Part shown: positions 25,111 to 36,227 of the stretch, one piece after another
Layout of the letters: every line of letters starts with the position of its first letter
Numbering within the stretch: position 1 is the first letter of the stretch
DNA from: Streptococcus suis 10581
GTDB lineage: Bacteria > Bacillota > Bacilli > Lactobacillales > Streptococcaceae
Length of the DNA: 64,000 nucleotides
Reading direction: 5' to 3'
Assembly: GCA_000440235.1 (NCBI GenBank)
Contig: ALKQ01000044.1
Span: 124,001-188,000, forward strand
Notes under the pieces: model-generated
Databases searched by the model: none
The model's input: only the letters and a program-made list of their open reading frames with translations
What the model was told of the DNA's origin: nothing
Made by a program: the position numbers and the translations under genes

Positions 25111-25965
25111 TTAAAAGGCCTTCCCTACATAGCCTGCTAGAGCTTCAATGGTTTGAGCTTGGTGGTGGTCCGCAAAGACTGTTGTATCTGTATTGAGCCC
25201 TTGGATAGCGGTCATATCTTCTTCCGTCAGTCCAAAGTCAAAGATGTCAAAATTCTGACGCACACGCTCGGGCTTGGCTGATTTGGATAGAGAAACAATG
25301 CCTGACTGGAGTTGGAAACGGAGCATGACCTGAGCAGTTGTTTTTCCATATTTGCTAGCAATAGCTGTCAAAACAGGATTGGTAAAAACATCGAATTTCC
25401 CTTCTGCAAAGGCTCCCCAACTCTGAACTTGAATTCCCTTGCTGGCCAGATAGGCCCGCTCTTCTGGTTTTTGGTGGAACACATGTAGTTCAATCTGGTT
25501 GACCATCGGCTTCACAGTATTAAAAAGAGATAGGTTAGCAATCTGGTCTGGTTTAAAATTGGACACACCAATTGCACGGATTTTTCCTTCATGATAGAGT
25601 TCCTCCAAAGCTCGCCAAGCTCCAAAGGTATCACCTACTGGCTGATGGAGTAGATAGAGGTCCAGATAGTCCAAACCTAACTTCTCCATAGAGGCCGCAA
25701 AAGCTTCTTTGGCTCCTTGGTAGCTCATATCTGAAATCCACAATTTAGTTGTAATAAACAGTTCTTCTCGCGGCACACCAGCATTACGAATGGCACGACC
25801 AACCGCCTCTTCATTGCCATAAGCCTGAGCAGTATCAATCAAGCGACAACCTGTCCGAATAGCTTCTTCAACAACCTGTTGGCAGGTTTCTGGATCTGGA
25901 ATTTGGAAAACTCCGAATCCAACTGTTGGCATCTCAACTCCGTTGTGTAATGTAACTGTTTGCAT
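25111..25965 (-). CDS. Aldo/keto reductase
   Basis: NADPH-dependent reductase of aldehydes or ketones, AKR5-like. 284 residues forming a TIM barrel. The catalytic tetrad is visible: Asp44 in LIDTAQAYG, Tyr49, Lys74 in TTKLW and His107 in LLHQP. The C-terminal cofactor-binding segment SLSKSAKPERVRQN is present. AAAGGAG precedes the ATG. The gene begins two bases after the MerR regulator gene ends, so both form one operon under the MerR-type promoter. A role in detoxifying reactive aldehydes fits such pairs; the substrate is unknown. Confidence 0.95.
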   Translation of the reverse strand: MQTVTLHNGVEMPTVGFGVFQIPDPETCQQVVEEAIRTGCRLIDTAQAYGNEEAVGRAIRNAGVPREELFITTKLWISDMSYQGAKEAFAASMEKLGLDYLDLYLLHQPVGDTFGAWRALEELYHEGKIRAIGVSNFKPDQIANLSLFNTVKPMVNQIELHVFHQKPEERAYLASKGIQVQSWGAFAEGKFDVFTNPVLTAIASKYGKTTAQVMLRFQLQSGIVSLSKSAKPERVRQNFDIFDFGLTEEDMTAIQGLNTDTTVFADHHQAQTIEALAGYVGKAF

Positions 25966-25967
25966 AT

Positions 25968-26354
25968 TTATTCTCCTTTGTCTAATCGTTCTTGTTCAAA
26001 GCGTAGTAAGTGACTATCATAGGTCGCCACCTTGTGACTCAACATTTCCAAGACAGCTTCTTGCTGAGCGATTTGCTCCTTCAACCGCTCTTCCTGTTCC
26101 TGTAAAATCGCCTTTCGAGCAGCGATAGTACTATCTCCCTGTCGTACTAGGCCAACATAGTCCACCAAACTTTCAATGGACATCCCAGATTTACGGAGCA
26201 TTTTGACCAAAAAGAGCCAGTCAATAGACTGCTGGTCAAATTGCCGGTAGCCGTTTTTGTCTCGAGGCACCTGTAAGAGCCCGATTCGTTCATAATAGCG
26301 AATGGTGTCATTGGACAAGTCCAGTTCCCCCGCCACTTCTTTCATCGTTTTCAA
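25968..26354 (-). CDS. MerR-family transcriptional regulator
   Basis: Dimeric MerR-type regulator that untwists promoters with long spacers. It has an N-terminal winged helix (KTMKEVAGELDLSNDTIRYY, then ERIGLLQVPRDKNGYR) and a C-terminal dimerisation coiled coil (about 75-115). No conserved cysteines are visible in the sensor part, so a small-molecule or electrophile sensor is more likely than a metal sensor. The TTG at 26354 aligns best with the family N-terminus and has GAGG upstream; an ATG at 26345 is the alternative. It is co-transcribed with the aldo/keto reductase and probably autoregulated. Confidence 0.9.
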   Translation of the reverse strand: MKTMKEVAGELDLSNDTIRYYERIGLLQVPRDKNGYRQFDQQSIDWLFLVKMLRKSGMSIESLVDYVGLVRQGDSTIAARKAILQEQEERLKEQIAQQEAVLEMLSHKVATYDSHLLRFEQERLDKGE

Positions 26355-26389
26355 AACATCACTTCCTCTCTCCAACTGATGATAATACG

Positions 26390-26420
26390 ATTATAAACTA
26401 TGGAGCCCACTCCATAGCAA
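26390..26420 (-). promoter_or_regulatory. MerR-type promoter with 19-bp spacer and dyad
   Basis: On the minus strand TTGCTA (26415-26420) and TATAAT (26390-26395) are separated by 19 bases. The dyad CTATGGAG / CTCCATAG (26398-26417) fills the spacer. An over-long spacer with a central dyad is the hallmark of MerR-activated promoters and places the operon under its own regulator. Confidence 0.85.
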
Positions 26421-26430
26421 GCGAAAAAAG

Positions 26431-26458
26431 AAAAAAGTTGAAATATTTCAACTTTTTT
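26431..26458. terminator. Bidirectional terminator after the acetyltransferase remnant
   Basis: AAAAAAGTTGAAAT and ATTTCAACTTTTTT form a perfect 28-base palindrome that overlaps the stop codon of the GNAT remnant and isolates the MerR operon. Confidence 0.8.
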
Positions 26459-27172
26459 CTGTTAAATCCACTACGTAGGTTAATTCTTGGTAGACATCTT
26501 CTATGTCAAAGAGATCCAGATCAGCTTCTTCACTGACTACATAGACACCCTCTCTTAAATAATAAGGAACTGACTGACCCGACTCATCAGAAAAGGCCAA
26601 TCGACCACTCTCTAAATCAATACCAAAACGGAAGGTCGGAATATCCTTGGGTGCCCCAACCACCAGATAATCAGTACATACCAATTGCCCACCCCATTTC
26701 TGATACAAATGGTTAGCAGCATCGTCCTCTCTGGTAAAGATAGCTAGTTTTTCCACACCTTGCTCTCTCAACTCCTGCTCTGCTTTTTCAAAAAGCGCTT
26801 GTGCAATGCCCTGCCCTTGAAAATCAGGGTGAACTGCTAGGTTAGTAAAATAAGCTGTTCGCTTACTTGGTGCGTAAATATAAGATTGGCTACACTCCTC
26901 AGTGTAAATATCGATGTCGATTAGACCAACTTAATAGCAGAAACTTGCTACGCAAGTCCCATCTCCAACCTCAAACGATTCCCCAAACCGTTTGAGCCAT
27001 CTACTTCAGCCACCCATTCCACACGATGATCATAAACGTCTGTCATTAGTTCGGGCTTCTCTGTTTCTCTATCATCAAAGAATGGAGAGAAGAGGTAGCT
27101 GAGTGCCTTACAGTAAACCCAGCCTTTTTCATCACTGGTTTGATATTTTCTGATAATCATAATGTTACTCAT
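26448..27172 (-). pseudogene. GNAT acetyltransferase, disrupted by a hairpin repeat and a frameshift
   Basis: The 5' part (from the ATG at 27172) reads MIIRKYQTSDEKGWVYCKAL and on to VEWVAEVDG, the normal start of a GNAT protein. It then enters foreign-looking sequence and stops at a TAG (26948-26950). The true continuation resumes in another frame at IDIDIYTEECSQSY, followed by FTNLAVHPDFQGQGIA (the acetyl-CoA-binding motif), and runs to the stop at 26448. Between them lies about 60 bases carrying two hairpins around AGGTTGGAGAT (26943-26994), plus an apparent small deletion beside it. The enzyme is therefore non-functional as one chain. It begins seven bases after mutS2, with AAGGAG. Confidence 0.85.
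26943..26994 (-). repeat. Two-hairpin repeat, copy 1 (inside the GNAT pseudogene)
   Basis: On the minus strand: a CAAACG/CGTTTG stem, the linker AGGTTGGAGAT, three bases, then the stem ACTTGC-gta-GCAAGT. It has the same layout as copies at 33646-33702 and 57705-57757, with different stem sequences. Confidence 0.7.
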
Positions 27173-27178
27173 AGCTCC

Positions 27179-29512
27179 TTACTTAAACGTCACAATAGTA
27201 CAGCCTGATCCACCTGCATTTTGTGGGGCATAGCCGAACTCCTTGACCTGCTTGTTGCGGCGTAGGTACTTGGTCACCCCTTCTCGGATGACACCTGTAC
27301 CTATACCGTGGACAATGTCTACTTGTGCCAGATTGTTGAGAAGGGCCTGATCGATAAATTCATCCAGTTCCATCATAGCCTCTTCGTAGCGTTTGCCACG
27401 GAGATCTAAGCGGGCTTTTGGTCCTCGCACATTGGCACGTTTGACTGTGTGAACCTGGCGTTTCTTAGGCTGCTCTGCCTTTTCCGCCTTGACTAACTCA
27501 AACTCATCTTTGGCCAAGGTCATCTTAATCAAGCCAACCTGAGCTTCCCAACGCCCGTCCTTGAGCTGATTGGTCAAGGTCCCACGTTGCCCATAAGCTG
27601 TAACGATAATGTCATCGCCCACCTTGGCTTCCCTCTGAATTTTAGCTTTCTTCAGCACCTTGTTTTTAGACAGATCCACCACTTCAGGCGCCAACTTTTT
27701 CAGCTCTGCCTTGGCTTCGATAATCTGGTGGGGCTTAAGACTAGCTGCAGCATGGAGATTTTTCAGAATATCCTCGCTTTCTGCCAATGCCATATCTACA
27801 ATTTCCTTGGCTTCCAAGCGTGCCTTGTTGAGCTCGTTTTCCCGCTCACGATTGAGCTCGTCATAGAGCTTGCGAAGGGCTCGGTTCATCTTGTAATTTT
27901 CTTGCTCCACATCACGAATCTTATCCAGACGCTGACGACTTTCAACCGTCTGACTTTCCAATTTCTCGATAATGCGGTTCACATCGCTATCTGTATCCGT
28001 CCAAGATTGGGCTGACTGGATAATAATATCAGATAAGCCCAAACGACGTGCAATTTCAAAGGCATTGGAGCGACCAGGAACACCCTGCATAAACTTATAA
28101 GTTGGTCGTAGACTATTGGTATCAAATTCCATGCTGGCATTTTCAATACCAGAGGTTTCTATCCCGTAAGCCTTGAGCTCAGGGTAGTGAGTAGTTGCCA
28201 TGGTCTTGATGCCCCGCAAGCGAAGGTCATCCAGAATAGCCATGGCCAGCGACGCGCCCTCCTGCGGATCTGTCCCCGCTCCCAACTCGTCAAAGAGAAT
28301 GAGAGAATCTTGATCAGCCTCCGCTAAAATCTGCACCGTGTGGGTCATGTGACTGGAGAAGGTTGATAAACTCTGCTCAATCGACTGTTCATCACCAATA
28401 TCCGCAAAAATTTCTTTGAAGATAGCTACCCGACTGCCCTTATCAGCCAAGATAGGCAAACCAGACTGAGCCATCAGATGGGTCAAACCCAAGGTCTTAA
28501 GCATGATGGTCTTACCACCTGTGTTGGGACCTGTTATCACGATAGCCGTCAACTGACTACCGAAATAAAGGTCATTTGGTATAGGCTTAGCAATGAGCGG
28601 ATGCCGAACGTTGAGAAGGGCAATATCCTGCTTCTCAGATAGTTTGGGTACAACTGCTTGATGATCACGCGCAAAGAGATGCTTAGCACGGACGAAATCA
28701 ATATGTCCGATAAGCCAGGCATTGTTACGGATCACACCACTATGCGGACGGAGCATATCCGACAATTCCTGCAAGATACGGTTGAGCTCATGGCGTTCTT
28801 CTGCACGTAGGTGACTGATTTCTTCGTTCAAGGTCACCACTGCCCGCGGCTCAATATAAACCGTCGAGCCAGAAGCGGAGATATCATGGACTACACCCGC
28901 AATCTTATTGCGATAGGTATTTTTAACAGGAAGGACGTTGCGTCCATTACGACTTGCCAAAATGCTATCGGACAGCATGTCCCCCTTGGTCTTCAAAATA
29001 TCCTGCATGACCTGACGAACTTGGTCTTCAGCTTCACGGATTTTTCTTCGAATACGGGCTAGCTTTTCTGAGGCAAAATCCTCTACAAAACCAGCATCAT
29101 TGATGGACTGGAGGGAACCTTGTAAATGTGGAAAAAGCTCAATCTTCTCAAAGAGCTTATCCAGCTGGCTAAGACTGACATTTTCCAGATTTCCATAAAA
29201 ATCCAAGAGAGTTTTGGACACTTCCAAGACTCGCTTGACTGCCAATAATTCTGAGATATTGAGGTCTGTATCCAATTCCAAACGACGCATGGCTGGACCG
29301 ATGTCACTCGTAGCAGACATGCTGAAATAGGGATTTTCCACAAAAATCTGCGCTATATCTGTCAACTCGTCAAAGGCTTGTTGGATACGGTGAACTTCCA
29401 CCATGGGCTCCAACTGTCGCAATTCTTCAAAGCCCTGTTCCGTCAAGAGATAGGGCTCAATTTTTTGTCTTACCTTGTGAAATTCAAGGGTTTCAATAAT
29501 TTTATTATTCAT
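27179..29512 (-). CDS. mutS2: Endonuclease MutS2
   Basis: MutS-like ATPase with a C-terminal nuclease, acting in recombination suppression and rescue of collided ribosomes. 777 residues, normal length. The ATPase core has Walker A GPNTGGKT at about 328 and Walker [17 protein letters not shown] long coiled coil (about 510-620) follows, then a KOW-like segment and the Smr domain (about 700-777, starting [11 protein letters not shown], with [10 protein letters not shown]). No mismatch-recognition domain I is present, as expected for MutS2. AGGA precedes the ATG. The GNAT remnant follows in the same orientation. Confidence 0.97.
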   Translation of the reverse strand: MNNKIIETLEFHKVRQKIEPYLLTEQGFEELRQLEPMVEVHRIQQAFDELTDIAQIFVENPYFSMSATSDIGPAMRRLELDTDLNISELLAVKRVLEVSKTLLDFYGNLENVSLSQLDKLFEKIELFPHLQGSLQSINDAGFVEDFASEKLARIRRKIREAEDQVRQVMQDILKTKGDMLSDSILASRNGRNVLPVKNTYRNKIAGVVHDISASGSTVYIEPRAVVTLNEEISHLRAEERHELNRILQELSDMLRPHSGVIRNNAWLIGHIDFVRAKHLFARDHQAVVPKLSEKQDIALLNVRHPLIAKPIPNDLYFGSQLTAIVITGPNTGGKTIMLKTLGLTHLMAQSGLPILADKGSRVAIFKEIFADIGDEQSIEQSLSTFSSHMTHTVQILAEADQDSLILFDELGAGTDPQEGASLAMAILDDLRLRGIKTMATTHYPELKAYGIETSGIENASMEFDTNSLRPTYKFMQGVPGRSNAFEIARRLGLSDIIIQSAQSWTDTDSDVNRIIEKLESQTVESRQRLDKIRDVEQENYKMNRALRKLYDELNRERENELNKARLEAKEIVDMALAESEDILKNLHAAASLKPHQIIEAKAELKKLAPEVVDLSKNKVLKKAKIQREAKVGDDIIVTAYGQRGTLTNQLKDGRWEAQVGLIKMTLAKDEFELVKAEKAEQPKKRQVHTVKRANVRGPKARLDLRGKRYEEAMMELDEFIDQALLNNLAQVDIVHGIGTGVIREGVTKYLRRNKQVKEFGYAPQNAGGSGCTIVTFK

Positions 29513-29595
29513 ATATTCCTACTTAGTCTTTTCCTTAGCTTTATCTCATTATCAAAACAATAAAAGATAAAAATATGTCTTTCCCACTCCCACTC

Positions 29596-29636
29596 ATCAA
29601 ATCAAGTCAACAACGTCTTGATTGTCGAAGAGTATA
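29596..29636. repeat. Partial RUP-like repeat (right half)
   Basis: ATCAAATCAAGTCAACAACG through CGAAGAGTATA matches the right half of the complete copy at 38915-39013 with few changes. The left half is absent. Confidence 0.6.
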
Positions 29637-29645
29637 AATGACGAT

Positions 29646-29670
29646 AAAAAGGATAAGGTCTCCCTTACCC
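29646..29670 (-). terminator. Terminator of the zapA-cvpA operon
   Basis: On the minus strand GGGTAAGG and CCTTATCC form a stem around GAGA, followed by TTTTT. The stem overlaps the cvpA stop codon. Confidence 0.7.
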
Positions 29671-30213
29671 TGCTATATTACTCAACCAGAGAGATTTTAA
29701 AAAGCTACTAGTGAATGGTGTGTACTGAATCATGATGTTGGCAAGAAAACTACTGTGCAATTTATCTTGAATCATCGCTAACGGAATAGTTGATAGCAAG
29801 ACCATGACAATCTGAAGAGAAATAAAAGTCACCAAGACAGCCAAGGCGCCACTTATGAGATTGGTCGTTTTTGTATCAGGATTAAAAGCCTCTAATAGAT
29901 GGACAAATATTCCTATGAAACGCACAATAGCATAAACCAAGACGTATATCAAAAGAAAGGCCAATCCCGCATAAAATACCATATCTAGGTCAAAGAGATA
30001 TTTCTCATCAAAATAATAGTTGGAGCTCCCCTGAGTAGCATTGGCAAATGGCACCCAGAGATAAAGGAAGGATGCCAATTTTTTATAAGTAGCCGTTGCA
30101 ACCACCAGAGCAATAATACTTCCCATGCTATAAAACGCCTGTAGAACTAGACCACGACTGTAGCCAATGTAGAAACTCCATGCCAAAATGAGAATAATTG
30201 CTAATGAAATCAT
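29665..30213 (-). CDS. cvpA: CvpA-family membrane protein
   Basis: Integral membrane protein of the CvpA family, linked to bacteriocin production and envelope homeostasis. 182 residues with four predicted helices (about 2-20, 25-45, 78-100 and 118-150). The N-terminal ILAWSFYIGYSRGLVLQ is typical of the family. The start overlaps the zapA stop as ATGA, so the genes are coupled. The pair lies upstream of mutS2, a common streptococcal arrangement. Confidence 0.85.
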   Translation of the reverse strand: MISLAIILILAWSFYIGYSRGLVLQAFYSMGSIIALVVATATYKKLASFLYLWVPFANATQGSSNYYFDEKYLFDLDMVFYAGLAFLLIYVLVYAIVRFIGIFVHLLEAFNPDTKTTNLISGALAVLVTFISLQIVMVLLSTIPLAMIQDKLHSSFLANIMIQYTPFTSSFLKSLWLSNIAG

Positions 30214-30521
30214 ACCTTGTCCTCAAGCTCATCTAAATCAATCAAGGTCACATTCTTTTTCAAGACCTTTTCTTTGACGCTTGCAAGTTCTTGTTCCTTT
30301 TGTTCAAATGCCATCTCGCGCGTTAGTTGAACGGATAGAGCATTGATTGCCAACAAGAGCGCGAGGGTTTCAGAGTCCGCCGTCGGCATCTTTTCTTTGA
30401 TGGCTTGGTATTTTTCCTGTGCAATACGCTCAATCTCTTCCATGAATAAATTATCATGCTCAGTTGTCAAAGTTAATTGCTTCTCGCCAAATGTAAATTT
30501 ATATCGATTTAAGTTTGCCAT
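30210..30521 (-). CDS. zapA: Cell division protein ZapA
   Basis: Small FtsZ-associated protein that bundles protofilaments at the septum. 103 residues: a beta-strand N-terminal region (NRYKFTFGEKQLTLTTEHD) and a C-terminal coiled coil (about 55-95) for tetramer formation. Length and pattern match Firmicute ZapA (YshA). It forms a coupled operon with cvpA. Confidence 0.85.
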   Translation of the reverse strand: MANLNRYKFTFGEKQLTLTTEHDNLFMEEIERIAQEKYQAIKEKMPTADSETLALLLAINALSVQLTREMAFEQKEQELASVKEKVLKKNVTLIDLDELEDKV

Positions 30522-30578
30522 ATCTTACCTCTTCTTCTATCTATTATAGCGTAAAAAACTTGATTTGGCTAATCTCTC

Positions 30579-31292
30579 CTATAAAGAATGCTTTCTACGA
30601 GCAAAATCTACAAAGCGGAATTTATCAATCTTGTGCTTACTTTCAGTGTATTGAAATTGTCGCGTATCTCCTAAGTAGACCCTGGATTTTATCAACACCA
30701 GATAATCATCCTGAATCTGCATCAAATCTCGTTCTTCTCGACTGGTCGGCTCTACCGTAATCTCTTTTTGTGCATAAGCAATATCAAGGCCTAACTTATT
30801 TTCTAGGTATTCGTAGATGGATTTTTCAGCAATAGCAGTTGTCAACTCTGGCACGACATCGACAGCAAGATAATCTGTATCCACAACGGAGACCTTACCG
30901 TCAATCGAACGTGTACGGACAACTTTCCACACCTTGCTATACGGCTCAAAGCCTGTCAAGTGCGAAAGGCTACTATTAACGGTAATCATATCTAAGCTGA
31001 CGACATCTGTCTTGGTAGAAAGCTGGAGAACATTTGTCAATTCCTGATAGGAAGTTAAACCTGAAACTGGGAAATTGAGAATTTCTTGTTTAAGGACCAT
31101 TGAACCACGCCCTTGCACTTTTTGAATCAAACCTCCCTCAGTCAAAATCGCCAACGCCTTACGAACCGTATCACGACTAACACCATAGAGTTCCTGGAGC
31201 TGCTGTTCTGTCGGTAGGGAGCTTTCTGCCGGATAAACATTTGTCCGTATTTTTTCTTTTAAGTCATTATAAATTTCTTGGTATTTTTTCAT
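30579..31292 (-). CDS. treR: GntR-family trehalose operon repressor
   Basis: Repressor of the trehalose genes, expected to respond to trehalose-6-phosphate. 237 residues from the second ATG (31292), placed correctly after GAGG; the first ATG is too close. It has an N-terminal GntR winged helix (about 5-70, LPTEQQLQELYGVSRDTVRK) and a UTRA effector domain (about 90-235). It is divergent from treB, with a palindromic operator between them. A partial operator-like match (ATTTGTCCGTA) lies in its own 5' coding region. Confidence 0.93.
   Translation of the reverse strand: MKKYQEIYNDLKEKIRTNVYPAESSLPTEQQLQELYGVSRDTVRKALAILTEGGLIQKVQGRGSMVLKQEILNFPVSGLTSYQELTNVLQLSTKTDVVSLDMITVNSSLSHLTGFEPYSKVWKVVRTRSIDGKVSVVDTDYLAVDVVPELTTAIAEKSIYEYLENKLGLDIAYAQKEITVEPTSREERDLMQIQDDYLVLIKSRVYLGDTRQFQYTESKHKIDKFRFVDFARRKHSL
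31239..31250. promoter_or_regulatory. Second TreR-type half-site inside treR
   Basis: ATTTGTCCGTAT repeats eleven bases of the main operator within the treR 5' coding region. It could support looping or roadblock autoregulation, or be a chance match. Confidence 0.3.
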
Positions 31293-31375
31293 CATTTCCT
31301 CGCAAATTCATCTGTCAAATAACATACAACTATCAACATTATAACAAAATTCATTTCAAAATTAAAAAAACTAAG

Positions 31376-31413
31376 CAAAAACGCTTGCATTATTTTTTGA
31401 AATCGGATACAAT
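31376..31413 (+). promoter_or_regulatory. treB promoter with cre-like site
   Basis: TTGCAT (31385-31390), a 17-base spacer and TACAAT (31408-31413) form the promoter. CAAAAACGCTTGCA (31376-31389) overlaps the -35 and keeps most of the CcpA cre core (AANCGNTNNCA), which would give catabolite repression. Confidence 0.65.
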
Positions 31414-31425
31414 AATAACACAAAC

Positions 31426-31447
31426 AAAATTTGTCCGTACAAATTTT
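31426..31447. promoter_or_regulatory. TreR operator
   Basis: AAATTTGT and ACAAATTT, separated by CCGT, form a palindrome just downstream of the treB -10 and between the divergent treR and treB genes. Position and dyad fit a GntR-family operator. Confidence 0.75.
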
Positions 31448-31512
31448 CAAATAAGGACATACTTCGGGAGATGTCTAAAAATATAGGGTGACGGATTCCA
31501 TAAGCCGTCTAG

Positions 31513-33519
<2,007 letters not shown>

Positions 33520-33869
33520 TGTCCTAGGAGGGGGAGCGGGAAAGAACTCGACTGGTCAAAAAAGAGTTCGTCAACAATTTTTCGTTTTAAGTTGTTGAGC
33601 TGAAACAGTCTATCCCCAGACTGTTTCACTCCCACCCCCGCATAGCTCCAACAGTCAGAGTAGTGACTGTTGGAGGTTGGAAATGAAGCGAACTCTGTTC
33701 GCATCAGTCGTAATGGTCAGATTTGGAGTGTAAAACACGAACAAATCTGCCAATCAACCACTGCGCTGAGATGTTGACACGAACCCTGAGAAGCGAGGTT
33801 AAGCTTTTTGCCCAGCCTCCTCCTATCATTGCTTATGCAAGAAGGAAAAATCAAGAAAGAGAGAGCAAA
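33520..33869. other. treB-treC intergenic region with five stem-loops
   Basis: No gene is convincing here. Five inverted repeats lie in a row: GAACTC/GAGTTC (33544-33569), TCAACAA/TTGTTGA (33571-33598), an 11-bp perfect stem (33601-33628, TGAAACAGTCT arm), an 11-bp perfect stem (33646-33675, CTCCAACAGTC arm) and GCGAAC/GTTCGC (33688-33702). None has a clear terminal T-run, so they look like inserted repeat elements or RNA-processing signals, not simple terminators. Confidence 0.7.
33646..33702 (+). repeat. Two-hairpin repeat, copy 2 (treB-treC)
   Basis: Stem CTCCAACAGTC/GACTGTTGGAG, linker AGGTTGGAAAT, three bases, then stem GCGAAC-tct-GTTCGC. It has the same layout as copies at 26943-26994 and 57705-57757. 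Confidence 0.7.
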
Positions 33870-35495
33870 ATGACAATAGACAAACGGAAGGTTGTTTATC
33901 AAATCTACCCAAAATCTTACAAAGATACAACTGGAAACGGTGTAGGGGATTTACGAGGAATTATTGAAAAACTTCCATATCTAAAAGAGCTAGGCATTGA
34001 TATGATTTGGCTCAACCCCTTCTACCCAAGTCCTCAACGGGACAACGGCTATGACATTTCAGACTATACAGCCGTCAATCCTGATTTTGGCACCATGGCT
34101 GACTTTGAAGAAATGGTGGCTGTCGGTAAAGAGCTGGGCATCGAATTCATGCTAGACATGGTCCTCAATCACTGCTCAACGGAGCATGAATGGTTCCAAA
34201 AAGCCCTAGCAGGCGACAAATACTACCAAGATTTCTTTATCCTACGTGACCAGCCAACTGACTGGGTATCTAAGTTTGGCGGTAATGCCTGGGCTCCTTT
34301 TGGAGATACTGGGAAATACTACCTCCACCTCTTTGACGTAACCCAAGCCGACCTCAACTGGCGAAATCCTCATGTCCGTGAAGAACTGTTCAAGGTGGTC
34401 AACTTCTGGAAAGACAAGGGTGTCAAAGGCTTCCGCTTCGATGTCATTAACCTGATTGGTAAGGACGAAGTCCTAGAAGATTGCCCAATCAATGACGGTA
34501 AGCCAGCTTATACCGACCGCCCAATCACCCACGATTACCTCAAGATGATGAACAATGCTACTTTTGGAGCAGAAAAAGGCTTCATGACCGTTGGGGAAAT
34601 GTCTGCCACCACCATTGAAAACTGCATACTCTACACAGCTCCTGAGCGGGAAGAATTGTCCATGGCTTTCAACTTCCACCACTTGAAAGTGGACTACAAG
34701 GACGGGCAAAAGTGGACCATTATGGACTTCGACTTTGAAGAACTCAAACAACTCTTCCACACTTGGGGCGAAGAGATGTCCGTCGGAAATGGCTGGAACG
34801 CCCTTTTCTACAACAACCACGACCAGCCTCGTGCCCTCAACCGCTTTGTTGATGTGGAGAATTTCCGCAATGAAGGAGCAACCATGCTAGCAGCCTCTAT
34901 CCACCTGTCCCGCGGTACGCCTTACATCTACATGGGCGAGGAAATCGGCATGATTGACCCCGACTACGACAGCATGGACGACTATGTCGATGTGGAATCT
35001 ATCAACGCCTACCAGATGCTCTTGGATCAAGGTCACACACCTGAGCAGGCCTTCAAGATTATCCAGGCCAAGTCCCGTGACAATTCCCGCACTCCGATGC
35101 AATGGGACGCTTCTGACAATGCAGGCTTCTCAACAGGAACTCCTTGGCTGAAAGCTGGCAAATCCTATCCAACCATTAACGTTGAGCAGGAAAAAACAGG
35201 CCCAATCTTTACCTTCTACCAAGAACTCATCCGCCTGCGGAAAGAACTCCCTCTGATTTCAGAAGGGGACTACAAGGCAGCCTATAAGGACAGCCAGAAA
35301 GTCTATGCCTTTGAGCGCTTGCATAATGGCGAAAAACTACTGGTCCTAAACAACTTCTTTGCAGAAGAGGTTGAACTAGAACTAGCAGATGACTACGCCC
35401 ACGGCCAAGTCCTCATCAGCAACTATCCTGATAACAAACTCGGTAAGAAAATCACCCTTAAGCCATATCAAGCATTAGCGATTTTGGTGAAATAA
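33870..35495 (+). CDS. treC: Alpha,alpha-phosphotrehalase (GH13)
   Basis: Hydrolyses trehalose-6-phosphate to glucose and glucose-6-phosphate in the cytoplasm. 541 residues from the ATG at 33870 (AGAAAGAGAG upstream); the 49-residue longer frame comes from intergenic sequence. GH13 signatures: DMVLNHCS, GFRFDVINL (nucleophile Asp about 190), VGEMSATT (acid/base Glu about 242) and NNHDQPR (Asp about 317). The N-terminal VVYQIYPKSYKDTTGNGVGD is typical of trehalose-6-phosphate hydrolases. It completes the locus with treB and treR and is followed by a terminator. Confidence 0.96.
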   Translation: MTIDKRKVVYQIYPKSYKDTTGNGVGDLRGIIEKLPYLKELGIDMIWLNPFYPSPQRDNGYDISDYTAVNPDFGTMADFEEMVAVGKELGIEFMLDMVLNHCSTEHEWFQKALAGDKYYQDFFILRDQPTDWVSKFGGNAWAPFGDTGKYYLHLFDVTQADLNWRNPHVREELFKVVNFWKDKGVKGFRFDVINLIGKDEVLEDCPINDGKPAYTDRPITHDYLKMMNNATFGAEKGFMTVGEMSATTIENCILYTAPEREELSMAFNFHHLKVDYKDGQKWTIMDFDFEELKQLFHTWGEEMSVGNGWNALFYNNHDQPRALNRFVDVENFRNEGATMLAASIHLSRGTPYIYMGEEIGMIDPDYDSMDDYVDVESINAYQMLLDQGHTPEQAFKIIQAKSRDNSRTPMQWDASDNAGFSTGTPWLKAGKSYPTINVEQEKTGPIFTFYQELIRLRKELPLISEGDYKAAYKDSQKVYAFERLHNGEKLLVLNNFFAEEVELELADDYAHGQVLISNYPDNKLGKKITLKPYQALAILVK

Positions 35496-35504
35496 TCACT
35501 GTAC

Positions 35505-35533
35505 ATTCCCTATTGTAAAGTAGGGAATTTTTT
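35505..35533 (+). terminator. Terminator of treC
   Basis: ATTCCCTA pairs with TAGGGAAT around an eight-base loop, followed by a run of Ts. Confidence 0.85.
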
Positions 35534-35542
35534 GATATGCTC

Positions 35543-35565
35543 TTTACATACCGACGGTATGTAAA
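35543..35565. promoter_or_regulatory. TetR-type operator
   Basis: TTTACATACCG, one A, then CGGTATGTAAA form a perfect 23-base palindrome with the ATACCG-N-CGGTAT core common for TetR regulators. It ends 11 bases before the TetR start codon, which suggests autorepression of the two-gene operon. Confidence 0.85.
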
Positions 35566-35576
35566 CAGAGGACGGA

Positions 35577-36227
35577 ATGGCAAAAAGTAAATGCCCTGAC
35601 GAAAACAGACAGCTCATCCTCGATGTTGCAAGAACATTATTTTTAGAAAAAGGCTATGACCAAACCAGTCTTACTGATATTATTTCTCAACTAGGTGGCC
35701 TGACCAAGGGAGTTGTGTATCATCACTTCCCCTCCAAAGGAGCCATTCTGGATGCTCTGATTGGAGATGCTGATGAGAATTTATTATCAAAAGAGTGGCC
35801 AGGAAATTGTGCGGTTGAGAAAATCCAATACGCTCTCATCACCTCGCTTTCTGATGTTGAAAAACTATCCTTCTTGCAGGCATCGCAGATTACCCTGAAA
35901 AGTCCTAGCATTTTAGCACAACAGTACGAACTATCCTATACACTGCTTATTCCGAAATTTCAAGAAGTTGTGAGACAAGGTGTAACAGACGGAAGTATTC
36001 CAACTGATTTTCCTGAAGAAATTGCCGAACTTCTGGTTGTCTATTTCAACCTCATTATTGGCCTACGTATTACGGAACTCTCTCCCGACGACTTTATACG
36101 AAAAATTCTCTTCTTAAAAAAACTTTTTGAAAGTATGAATGCCCCTATTATCAGCGATAAAATCCTTGCTCTCGCATCCGACCTTTCTACAAAAATTGGA
36201 GGACAAATAAATGAAACCACTCACTAA
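35577..36227 (+). CDS. TetR/AcrR-family regulator
   Basis: 216-residue regulator with the N-terminal helix-turn-helix (about 10-55: RQLILDVARTLFLEKGYDQT, then TKGVVYHHFPSKGAIL) and a helical ligand-binding C-terminal domain. The start follows GAGGACGGA. A perfect operator palindrome lies directly upstream. It overlaps the downstream CPBP gene by 17 bases, so the regulator and protease form an operon controlled by the regulator. The inducing ligand is unknown. Confidence 0.9.
   Translation: MAKSKCPDENRQLILDVARTLFLEKGYDQTSLTDIISQLGGLTKGVVYHHFPSKGAILDALIGDADENLLSKEWPGNCAVEKIQYALITSLSDVEKLSFLQASQITLKSPSILAQQYELSYTLLIPKFQEVVRQGVTDGSIPTDFPEEIAELLVVYFNLIIGLRITELSPDDFIRKILFLKKLFESMNAPIISDKILALASDLSTKIGGQINETTH

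Noticed and set aside
33723..33869. 49-residue N-terminal extension of the phosphotrehalase
   Set aside because: It has intergenic composition, no ribosome site and no counterpart in the family; the ATG at 33870 starts at the conserved N-terminus.
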